Below are positions 23,300 to 30,006 of a DNA stretch of 30,006 nt, one piece after another. Numbering within the stretch: position 1 is the stretch's first letter; every line of letters begins with the position of its first letter. Origin of the DNA: SFEL01 sp045592165 (GTDB lineage Bacteria > Bacillota > Clostridia > Christensenellales > CAG-138); contig JAZNUG010000148.1 in the NCBI GenBank assembly GCA_045592165.1, forward strand, positions 1 to 30,006. The letters are read 5' to 3'. The notes under the pieces are model-generated. The model worked only from the letters and a program-made list of their open reading frames with translations. It had not been told where the DNA came from and made no database searches. A program made the translations under genes and the position numbers.

Positions 23300-24286
23300 T
23301 TGGCGCAGCTTTATACTGTAGCATTGTTCAAGCCTCTCGGCATGACAATCAAGGGCGCAGCAGCATGCTATGTGTTTGCCCTGGCCTACATCGTCATACT
23401 GGTAGTGCTTGGTATCTGGTGGAACCGCAATCAATATTCCGCTGTTGTTGACGAAGGCTGGAGCAGCCGTGTTATCGCCCGAATTGCAATATTCACTGCC
23501 CTTTCTGCGGCAGGTGGTCTTATCACCCTTCCCGGCGCAACCAGCATCCGTTTTGACTCTCTGGCCGGCTATTTCGGCACGCTGATGTTCGGCTGGCAGA
23601 TAGGCGCCATAGTAGCCGCCTTCGGTGCATTCTTCTCCGAGCTTATGTCCGGCTTCTCCGGCTGGGCTCCCCTTGCGCCCTATTATATGATAACCATGGC
23701 CTTTGCAGTTACCTGCTTTGGCGCAGCCACCAAGAAGTGGGGCCGCACCGCCGGCATCATCTGCGGTACCCTGGCAAACACCATGTGCGTTGTTCCCTGG
23801 CCTCTCATGATGGGCTGGGGCATGCTGGCCACCACCTTTGTTCAGCAGGTTGTAGGTTCCTACGCAAACTGCCTGCTGGCAGCCATTGCTTTCTCCATGA
23901 TCTCCGCCGCTCAGCAGCGCCGTCGCTACGAAGAGCCCGTTGATGAAGAAGAGCTCAGAATAGTTAACGCCATGCTGGAAGAGGATGCACGTCTGCATCC
24001 CGGCAAGGCCAATAAGTACGAGGAAGCCGGCAAGACCGGCGGCAAGGGCAAGAAGGGCTCCATCATGCTGTTCCTGGGCATTTCCCTCGTAATCCTTCAG
24101 GTAATCATGCTGTTCAATATCAAGGTCCGCACCAAGAAGTTCCCCGATCTCAGCGTACAGAATCTGGAGGATTTCATCAACTTCGTAAATATTATGTGGA
24201 TAGGCGTTCTCGGCATTATCTTTGCCATTGCCGGCGCAGTAAAGCGCATTAAGAGCAGCCGCGAAAGTGCAAAGGAGGTTCAGTAA
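23300..24286 (+). CDS. ECF transporter substrate-binding S component, extended type
   Basis: Membrane subunit that gives an energy-coupling-factor importer its specificity. The TTG at 23300 is chosen because GGAGG (23287-23291) lies eight bases before it; the upstream frame back to 23240 would start inside the inverted repeat. The 328 residues give an N-terminal hydrophobic segment, then an S-like core of about five segments (IARIAIFTALSAAGGLITLPG, GWQIGAIVAAFGAFFSELMSG, YYMITMAFAVTCFGAA, GIICGTLANTMCVVPWPLM, ANCLLAAIAFSMI), a charged cytoplasmic stretch of about 60 residues, and two more segments at the C-terminus. Typical S components are about 170-200 residues, so the tail is an addition. 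Fused AA' ATPase and T genes follow directly. The substrate is unknown; a nucleobase or related vitamin-like compound is inferred from the neighbours. Confidence 0.82.
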   Translation: MAQLYTVALFKPLGMTIKGAAACYVFALAYIVILVVLGIWWNRNQYSAVVDEGWSSRVIARIAIFTALSAAGGLITLPGATSIRFDSLAGYFGTLMFGWQIGAIVAAFGAFFSELMSGFSGWAPLAPYYMITMAFAVTCFGAATKKWGRTAGIICGTLANTMCVVPWPLMMGWGMLATTFVQQVVGSYANCLLAAIAFSMISAAQQRRRYEEPVDEEELRIVNAMLEEDARLHPGKANKYEEAGKTGGKGKKGSIMLFLGISLVILQVIMLFNIKVRTKKFPDLSVQNLEDFINFVNIMWIGVLGIIFAIAGAVKRIKSSRESAKEVQ

Positions 24287-25999
24287 GTGAGCGATCCCAT
24301 CATCAAAGTCCAAGACGTTAATTTCGTTTACGAAGGAAGCAAAAGGCGCGCCATCGCAGACATTAATCTTACCGTAAACAAGGGTGAATTTCTGGTAATC
24401 ACCGGCCCCACCGGCGCCGGCAAATCCACCCTGTGCCAGTGCCTCAACGGCATAATCCCCAACTTTACCAAGGGCGTTATGAACGGTAAAGTAGAAATTT
24501 GCGGCATGAACACCCGCGAGCATCCCGTATACGAACTGGCCCCCCATGTGGGTCTGGTATTTCAGGATGCAGACTCCCAGCTGTTCGGCATGACGGTTGA
24601 AGAAGATATCGTTTTCGGCCCCAGCAATATGGGTCACAATTACGAAGAATGCATGCGCCGCATTGAAAAGGCCCTCAAGGATCTTCGCATCGAGCAGCTC
24701 AGAGACCGCAAGCCTCAGGAGCTTTCCGGCGGTCAGAAGCAATCCGTTGCAGTTGCCGGCGTATATGCCATGCTTCCCGATGTAATTATCTTCGACGAGC
24801 CCACCAGCATGCTGGACCCCTGGGGCAAGCGCAACGTATTCTCCATAATCAAGGATATCAACAAGCTCTACGGCATCACCATTGTGCTGGTTGAGCATGA
24901 AATGAACCATATAGCAGCCTTCGCAGACAGGGTTGCCGTAATGGATAAAGGCAGAATAGTTCTTCAGGGTACCACCGAAGAGGTATTTGCACAGACCGAA
25001 AGGCTTGCCGAGCTGGGCATGAACGTTCCCCACTCCATCGCGCTGGGCCGCAAGCTGGTTGCAGACGGCGTTCTTCCCTCCGTTCCCATGAGCGCAGATG
25101 CCATGATTGATGCCCTCAAGGATGTGGAAGTAAAGGGCGCTGCCCAGAAGGAAGCCACAAAGGCCGCTCCCGTTTCCGCAGACCCCATTATCAATGCACA
25201 GAATCTGGTATTCAGCTATCTTGGCGACACCCGCCAGCTGGATGACGTATCCGTCTCCTTCGACAAGGGCGATTTCGTTGCAGTTATCGGCCAGAACGGC
25301 GCAGGCAAGACCACCCTTATGCGCAGCATAATCGGTCTGCTCAAGCCCCAGGCCGGCGTAATAACCGTAAACGGCGAAAACATTTCCGCAAAGACCGTTG
25401 CAGAGCTGTCTGCTTCCGTGGGCTATGTATTCCAGAACCCCGATGAACAGATATTCACCGACAGCGTGCTTGATGAGCTGAAGTTCGGTCCCGAAAATCT
25501 TGGCCGCGACGCTTCTTCCAGCGAAGCGCTGATAGAAGAAATTCTCGCTGAGGTTGGCCTTAACCACCACCGCAATACCTGGCCCAAGTACCTGAGCAAG
25601 GGTGAGCGTCAGAGGCTTACCATGGGCGCAATTATCGCCATGGATCCCGACGTAATCATCGTTGACGAGCCCACCACCGGTCAGGACTGGCGGGAGACCC
25701 TGTGGATAATGGAGCTGCTCAAGAAGATGAATGAGCGCGGCAAGACCATACTCATCATCACCCACAACATGGAGATAGTAAACCGCTACTGCAAGCGCGT
25801 GCTTGTAATGCAGGGCGGCCACATTCTCCTGGATGGCACCCCCGAGGAAGTATTCACCCATTCCGAGCTGCTGAGCGAAGCAAGGGTAGAGCCCACCGAC
25901 ATTATGAAGATCGCTCAGGCGCTCCCCTATATGCCGGATAACATCCTCTCTGTGGATGATTTCTACAAACTCTTCACCGAAATCAGAAAGGAGGCCTAA
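24287..25999 (+). CDS. ECF transporter ATPase with two fused ABC domains (A-A' type)
   Basis: Both energising subunits of the ECF importer are fused in one 570-residue chain. Domain 1 has Walker A GPTGAGKST (40-48), signature LSGGQKQSVAVAG and Walker B VIIFDEPTSMLD. Domain 2 has Walker A GQNGAGKTT (about residue 337), signature LSKGERQRLTMGA and Walker B VIIVDEPTTGQD. Both sites look functional, and the Q-loop segments (VGLVFQDADSQLFGMTVEEDI and VGYVFQNPDEQIFTDSVLDEL) are of the EcfA type. Translation starts at GTG directly after the S-component stop, with AAAGGAGG eight bases before it. Confidence 0.94.
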   Translation: MSDPIIKVQDVNFVYEGSKRRAIADINLTVNKGEFLVITGPTGAGKSTLCQCLNGIIPNFTKGVMNGKVEICGMNTREHPVYELAPHVGLVFQDADSQLFGMTVEEDIVFGPSNMGHNYEECMRRIEKALKDLRIEQLRDRKPQELSGGQKQSVAVAGVYAMLPDVIIFDEPTSMLDPWGKRNVFSIIKDINKLYGITIVLVEHEMNHIAAFADRVAVMDKGRIVLQGTTEEVFAQTERLAELGMNVPHSIALGRKLVADGVLPSVPMSADAMIDALKDVEVKGAAQKEATKAAPVSADPIINAQNLVFSYLGDTRQLDDVSVSFDKGDFVAVIGQNGAGKTTLMRSIIGLLKPQAGVITVNGENISAKTVAELSASVGYVFQNPDEQIFTDSVLDELKFGPENLGRDASSSEALIEEILAEVGLNHHRNTWPKYLSKGERQRLTMGAIIAMDPDVIIVDEPTTGQDWRETLWIMELLKKMNERGKTILIITHNMEIVNRYCKRVLVMQGGHILLDGTPEEVFTHSELLSEARVEPTDIMKIAQALPYMPDNILSVDDFYKLFTEIRKEA

Positions 26000-26001
26000 T
26001 C

Positions 26002-26817
26002 ATGCTTATAGATTATCGCAAGCTTGATACCTGGGTACACGCACTCAACCCCAAATTCAGCATGCTGTGCGTGCTGCTGGTCATAATCGCCTCCATAGTT
26101 TGGACCAACGTTATTCATCTGGCCCTACTTACCCTCGCCCTTTACCTGATCGGCGTAAGCTGCAAGGTGCCCTGGAAGCAGATTTCCTGGTTCCTGAAGT
26201 TTGCTCTGCTTGCCTCTTTGCTGATTCTGGTAATTCAGGCATTCACCATTGATCCCTCTCTGATTAAGAACGAAGCCATCAGCAAGGTAGTTCTCTTCCA
26301 CGTTCTGCCCAACGGCAAGGGCGCTGTGAAGCTGGCCGGTGTGCTGTACGGCATAGCTGCAAGCCTTAAGATTTACATGGTAGTATTTGCCATATGTATC
26401 CTGGGCTTCACCGTTCCCCCCACAGAGTTCATTCAGATGCTGGGCAAGCTGCCCTTCGCATCCAAGCAGATAAGCTTCATCTTCTCCACCGCATGGCGCT
26501 TTATCCCCATCATTCAGGGTCAGGCAATCAACCTTATGAACGCCCAGAAGACCCGCGGTATGGACATGGACAAGGGCAAGCTGATGGAAAAGCTCAAAAA
26601 GATGATGAGCATCGTTACCCCCCTGCTTTCCAATGCAATCGAAGTTGGTTCCGACATCGCCCTTACCATGGAAGCCCGCGGATTCGGCTCTGGCAAGAAG
26701 GGCAGCTTTGTCCGTCCCAACACCATGACTGCAAAGGACCGTATCGCCTGCGTAGTAGTTGTTCTGCTTATCGCAGCCATGATCTACGGCACCACTTTTG
26801 GCTTCGGGGTGATGTAA
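26002..26817 (+). CDS. ECF transporter transmembrane T component (EcfT)
   Basis: Scaffold subunit linking the S component to the ATPase. The 271 residues show about five hydrophobic segments and the two Ala/Thr-Arg-Gly coupling motifs of EcfT, TRG at 184-186 (QKTRGMD) and ARG at 225-227 (EARGFG). An AAGGAGG site lies at the end of the ATPase gene, two bases separate the genes, and the PfkB kinase starts one base after the stop. Confidence 0.94.
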   Translation: MLIDYRKLDTWVHALNPKFSMLCVLLVIIASIVWTNVIHLALLTLALYLIGVSCKVPWKQISWFLKFALLASLLILVIQAFTIDPSLIKNEAISKVVLFHVLPNGKGAVKLAGVLYGIAASLKIYMVVFAICILGFTVPPTEFIQMLGKLPFASKQISFIFSTAWRFIPIIQGQAINLMNAQKTRGMDMDKGKLMEKLKKMMSIVTPLLSNAIEVGSDIALTMEARGFGSGKKGSFVRPNTMTAKDRIACVVVVLLIAAMIYGTTFGFGVM

Positions 26818-26818
26818 T

Positions 26819-27715
26819 TTGGCACGCATATTCGTAATGGGCGCGGCGGCTATGGATACCATAGTCAAGGTAGAGGAATTTCCCGGCCTTGATTCCATCG
26901 CTGCCCCCCTTGAAGTATTACGCACCCCCGGCGGCAGCACCGCAAACGTTGCTGTAGGCCTTTCCCGTTTAGGAAACAGCTGCGAATTTCTGGGCTGCTG
27001 CGGCGAGGATACCGACGGCAAGCTGCTTAAGGATTCCTTCATTGAAGAAGGCGTCGGCATAGCCGGCCTGCTGTCACAGCCCGACTGGCGTACTCCCGGT
27101 GCATTCATCGCGGTTAATCCCGCAGGCGAGCGCATAATGTACTCTTTGGGCGGCGATGCGCTGTACACCGAGCCTTCCCAGCTCAACGGTTCCGACCTTG
27201 CCTCCGCCGATGCCATGTATATCGGCGAGGCATTTTCAGAGGTTGCCGCTGAAGCAGCCGCAAGAATTCACTCCGCAGGCGGCAAGGTCTTTTTCGGACC
27301 CGGCGGAGTAATGTGTTCCTTTGGCCTTGAGGAGCTTGCTCCCATTATTGCTTGCTGCGATGTGCTGTTTTTAAGCCGCAGCGAGCTGGCTCAGCTTACA
27401 GAGGGCGATATTGACAGCGGCGCAGAAAAACTCCTCTCCATGGGCGCAAAGTCTCTGGTTGTCACCGACGGCAGCAAGGGCGCCCACCACTTTACCTCTG
27501 AGGAGCATATTTCCGTTTCCGCCCTTAAGGTAACCCCTGTTGATACCACAGGCGCCGGCGATGCATTTACCGCCGCATTTATCCACTCCACCCTCAGCGG
27601 AATGGCTCCGGAAGCCGCTCTGCAATTTGCCTGCAAGGCAGCTGCCTATGCCATTACAAAAACAGGCGGCCGCTGCTCCCCCACAATAGACCAAATTAAC
27701 GATTGGAGGATTTAA
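26819..27715 (+). CDS. PfkB/ribokinase-family carbohydrate or nucleoside kinase
   Basis: ATP-dependent kinase of 298 residues. The N-terminal motif GGSTANVAVGLSRLG (38-52) binds substrate, and VDTTGAGDAF (241-250) holds the anion hole and the catalytic Asp248. The TTG start at 26819 is supported by GGGGTGAT just upstream; an internal ATG at residue 7 would cut the first beta strand. It sits immediately after the ECF genes, so it may phosphorylate the imported compound or the ribose released from a nucleoside. The sequence does not let me choose between ribokinase, nucleoside kinase and another PfkB activity. Confidence 0.9.
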   Translation: MARIFVMGAAAMDTIVKVEEFPGLDSIAAPLEVLRTPGGSTANVAVGLSRLGNSCEFLGCCGEDTDGKLLKDSFIEEGVGIAGLLSQPDWRTPGAFIAVNPAGERIMYSLGGDALYTEPSQLNGSDLASADAMYIGEAFSEVAAEAAARIHSAGGKVFFGPGGVMCSFGLEELAPIIACCDVLFLSRSELAQLTEGDIDSGAEKLLSMGAKSLVVTDGSKGAHHFTSEEHISVSALKVTPVDTTGAGDAFTAAFIHSTLSGMAPEAALQFACKAAAYAITKTGGRCSPTIDQINDWRI

Positions 27716-27718
27716 TTA

Positions 27719-28906
27719 ATGAACACCCAGCTTTTCGAAGAAGCCGTATCCCTGTGCCGCGCTCTTATCGCTGCTCCCAGCGATTCCGGTCATGAAGATG
27801 GCGTAGTTAATGCCCTTTCCGAGTATTTCCGCAGCAACGGTATTGAAGATATCGTAGTTGACCGCTTCGGCAACTTTATCGCCACCATCCACGGCAATAA
27901 ACCCGGCAAGACCGTTCTCTTTGACGGCCATATGGATACCGTTCCCGTAACCGATGCTGATCAGTGGATTCATCCTCCCTATGCAGGCGAAATTGAAGAC
28001 GGCAAGCTGTACGGCCGCGGCACCTCTGATATGAAGTGCGCTCTGGGTTGTATGGCAGTTGCTTCCGTGGAATATTTCCGCGCAACCAAGGGCAACTTTG
28101 CCGGCAACATCGCCGTAGCAGGCGTAGTTCATGAAGAGTGCTTCGAAGGCGTAGCAGCCCGCGAAATCAGCGCCCGTGTACATCCCGATCTGGTAGTTAT
28201 CGGCGAAGCTTCCGAGTGCAACCTGAAGATCGGTCAGCGCGGCCGCGGCGAAATCGTCGTAGAAACCTTCGGAAAGAGCGCCCATTCCGCCAACCCCGAT
28301 CAGGGCATTAATGCCGTATACAACATGTGCAAGCTGATTGAGATGATCAAGGAAATCGTTCCTCCCATGTCCGATGTACTGGGCCCCGGCATCCTTGAAC
28401 TTACCGATATCAAGTCCACTCCCTATCCCGGAGCTTCCGTTGTTCCTTCCCATTGCCGCGCCACCTATGACAGGCGTCTGCTGGTGGGCGAAACCAAGGA
28501 AAGCGTTCTCGCTCCCATTCAGGAAGTTATCGACAAGGCTACCGCCACCATCCCCGGCTTCAGCGCAAAGGTATCCCTTGCTACCGATACCCAGGAGTGC
28601 TTCACCGGCAACTGGATCGAAGGCGAAAGATTCTTCCCCGGCTGGGCATTTGACGAAAACTCCGATTTCGTTCAGCTGGTACTTGCCGGCCTTAAGGACG
28701 GCGGCGTAGAGCCCCAGATCACCCACTATAACTTCTGCACCAACGGCAGCCACTATGCAGGCGAGGCCGGCATCCCCACCATCGGTTTTGGTCCCTCCAC
28801 CGAGAAGCTGGCTCATACCAGAAATGAGTACATCGAGTTGTCTCAGATGCAGGCCGTTCTCTCCGGTTACCTCGGCATGCTTGGCCGCGTTTGCCCCCAG
28901 GACTAA
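27719..28906 (+). CDS. ygeY: M20-family metallohydrolase, YgeY-like
   Basis: Zinc-dependent amidohydrolase/deacylase of 395 residues (E. coli YgeY about 400). Metal-site residues are in order: His71 and Asp73 (DGHMDTVP), Asp104 (GRGTSDMK), Glu139-Glu140 (HEE), Glu163 (IGEAS) and a C-terminal His in EKLAHTRNEY. Family-specific similarity to YgeY is visible in LKIGQRGRGEIVVETFGKSA, SHCRATYDRRL, FFPGWAFDENSDF and NFCTNGSHYAGEAGIPTIGFGP. YgeY belongs to the selenium/xdh-linked purine-type cluster together with SsnA and the hydantoinase, both also present here. AACGATTGGAGG lies just ahead of the ATG, three bases after the kinase gene. Confidence 0.88.
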   Translation: MNTQLFEEAVSLCRALIAAPSDSGHEDGVVNALSEYFRSNGIEDIVVDRFGNFIATIHGNKPGKTVLFDGHMDTVPVTDADQWIHPPYAGEIEDGKLYGRGTSDMKCALGCMAVASVEYFRATKGNFAGNIAVAGVVHEECFEGVAAREISARVHPDLVVIGEASECNLKIGQRGRGEIVVETFGKSAHSANPDQGINAVYNMCKLIEMIKEIVPPMSDVLGPGILELTDIKSTPYPGASVVPSHCRATYDRRLLVGETKESVLAPIQEVIDKATATIPGFSAKVSLATDTQECFTGNWIEGERFFPGWAFDENSDFVQLVLAGLKDGGVEPQITHYNFCTNGSHYAGEAGIPTIGFGPSTEKLAHTRNEYIELSQMQAVLSGYLGMLGRVCPQD

Positions 28907-28941
28907 ATAAAAATCCAAATCCCCTTACAGGAGATTAATTT

Positions 28942-29415
28942 ATGCAGGAATTCCACATCACGGTAAATGGTATGGAACATACCATATGTGCCGAACCCAA
29001 TACAATACTGCTTAACGTCCTCAGGAATGACCTGGGACTTACCGGCGCAAAGTGCGGCTGCGGCACCGGCGACTGTGGTGCCTGCACCGTTGTCATGGAC
29101 GGCGAAGCTGTACGCAGCTGCGTTGTTCCCATGCGCAATGCCGAAGGCAAGAGCATCCTCACCATTGAGGGCCTTGCAGACGGCCCCAGGCTGCACCCCC
29201 TGCAGCAGGCCTTCGTGGAAGCAGGCGCTATCCAGTGCGGCTTCTGCACCCCCGGCATGATACTTGCCGCCAAGGCACTGCTTGACAAAAATCCCTCCCC
29301 CACTGAGGAAGATATCCGTCAGGCCATCGCTCCCAACCTTTGCCGCTGCACCGGCTATGCAAGGATAGTTGCGGCTGTTCAGCTGGCTGCAGAAAGAATG
29401 GAGGCAGCAAAATGA
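28942..29415 (+). CDS. Second xanthine-dehydrogenase-family [2Fe-2S] subunit
   Basis: The 157 residues have the same cysteine plan as the first copy: Cys40, 45, 48 and 60, then Cys99, 102, 134 and 136 (QCGFCTPG and NLCRCTGY). An extra Cys38 gives KCGCGTGDCGAC. It is clearly related to, but distinct from, the copy at 22747. CAGGAG precedes the ATG, 35 bases after the YgeY-like gene, with no terminator between. Its stop overlaps the start of the following molybdenum subunit (ATGA), so the two form one enzyme. E. coli XdhD carries both parts in a single chain, whereas here they are split. Confidence 0.94.
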   Translation: MQEFHITVNGMEHTICAEPNTILLNVLRNDLGLTGAKCGCGTGDCGACTVVMDGEAVRSCVVPMRNAEGKSILTIEGLADGPRLHPLQQAFVEAGAIQCGFCTPGMILAAKALLDKNPSPTEEDIRQAIAPNLCRCTGYARIVAAVQLAAERMEAAK

Positions 29416-30006
29416 TACAGAAGCCCGTAAACGGAATAGTCGGCGTTCCCCATCCCATTGAGGATGCGGCCCTCAAGGCCACCGGCCAGCTTCGCTATGT
29501 GGATGATATCACTCTGCCCGGCATGCTCCATGCAAAGGTGCTGTTCAGCCCCCATCCCCATGCAAAAATAACCCGCCTTGATGCATCCAAGGCACTGGCC
29601 ATGCCCGGCGTACGCGGCGTTGTAAGTTACCTTAACACCCCCGACGTATGCTTCAACAGCAGCGGCGAAACCCTGAACGTTTTCAAGACCGAGCGCGTAT
29701 TTGACAACATCGTCCGCTACGTGGGCGACAGGGTTGCTGCAGTTGCCGCAGACACACCCGAAATCGCCGCAAAGGCTCTTCGCCTTATAGAGGTAGACTA
29801 TGAGCCTCTGCCTGCAAACTTTGACCCTGAAAAGGGCGCCGCAGATGACGCATACGTCATTCTGGACAGAGGCGGTCTGCAGAAGGGCAATATTATGGAA
29901 ACCGTATGCCAGCAGTGCGGCGACGTGGATAAAGCCATGGAGGAAGCCCCCCATGTATTTACCGACACATTCTCTGTACCCCCCATTCATCACGGCGCAA
30001 TAGAGC
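29412..30006 (+). CDS. Second molybdenum hydroxylase large subunit, truncated by the window end
   Basis: The first 198 residues of a second molybdenum-binding subunit. It opens with VGVPHPIEDAALKATGQLRYVDDI and continues through the hammerhead domain (GVRGVVSYLNTPDV, VRYVGDRVAAVAADTPEIAAKALRLIEVDYEPLPA), ending near PPIHHGAIE, the place where the family has a conserved His and Glu. No stop codon occurs before base 30006. It overlaps the Fe-S subunit by four bases (ATGA). The cofactor-binding and active-site regions lie beyond the window, so its substrate and possible selenium dependence cannot be judged. Confidence 0.93.
   Translation, partial: MIQKPVNGIVGVPHPIEDAALKATGQLRYVDDITLPGMLHAKVLFSPHPHAKITRLDASKALAMPGVRGVVSYLNTPDVCFNSSGETLNVFKTERVFDNIVRYVGDRVAAVAADTPEIAAKALRLIEVDYEPLPANFDPEKGAADDAYVILDRGGLQKGNIMETVCQQCGDVDKAMEEAPHVFTDTFSVPPIHHGAIE

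Noticed and set aside
23171..25861. 896-codon open frame on the minus strand
   Set aside because: Antisense to the ECF S and ATPase genes, whose motifs are unmistakable. Same codon-bias effect.
1..30006. Mobile elements, CRISPR arrays, tRNA or rRNA genes, selenocysteine UGA codons
   Set aside because: No transposase, integrase, regular spaced repeats or RNA-gene signatures were seen, and none of the recognised genes needs an in-frame UGA.

Overview
The window looks like the end of a contig from an anaerobic, heterotrophic Firmicute, most likely a gut-type member of the Clostridia. The lineage is inferred from strong AGGAGG ribosome binding sites, an ECF transporter with a fused ATPase, a PfkB kinase and molybdenum hydroxylases of the anaerobic purine-catabolism type; there is no rRNA or other phylogenetic marker. 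Bases 1-78 are not biological. They match the MGI/BGI DNBSEQ library adapter, including a 10-base index, so the first gene is truncated and its apparent ATG is artificial.

Layout. (A) 79-702: 3' part of an acidic, Pro/Glu/Ala-repeat protein, closed by a hairpin terminator, then about 450 bp of leader without a convincing gene. (B) 1224-17932: thirteen tightly packed plus-strand genes with no internal terminator, probably one long operon. It holds a complete acetoin/pyruvate-dehydrogenase-type complex (E1 alpha, E1 beta, a double-lipoyl E2, E3), an SsnA-like amidohydrolase, a PreA-like flavin/iron-sulfur protein, a homologue of methenyl-tetrahydromethanopterin cyclohydrolase (Mch), a four-gene BMP/nucleoside-type ABC transporter, a second amidohydrolase, a second Mch homologue and a DAO-family FAD oxidoreductase. 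(C) 17940-19310: a minus-strand hydantoinase/dihydropyrimidinase, convergent with B. (D) From 19540 to the end: xdhABC-type molybdenum hydroxylase, a perfect 14-bp inverted repeat, an ECF transporter (S, fused AA', T), a PfkB kinase, a YgeY-like M20 hydrolase, and a second molybdenum hydroxylase (Fe-S subunit plus the start of the Mo subunit) that runs off the window.

Read together, the window resembles the ygeW-ygeY-hyuA-ygfK-ssnA-xdh purine/urate-type cluster of anaerobes, but with unusual parts. The proposed flow is: nucleoside or base uptake (BMP ABC, ECF), oxidation by molybdenum hydroxylases, reduction by the PreA-like enzyme, ring opening by hydantoinase, amidohydrolases and YgeY, and use of the carbon products through an FAD oxidoreductase and a 2-oxoacid dehydrogenase.

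The most striking point is that a bacterial operon with no methanopterin genes in view carries two divergent Mch homologues. Both keep the Arg-x-x-Glu pair, and each lies close downstream of an amidohydrolase. This could be a previously undescribed use of the Mch fold for hydrolysing N-CH=N bonds in heterocycles; the substrate is inferred, not shown.
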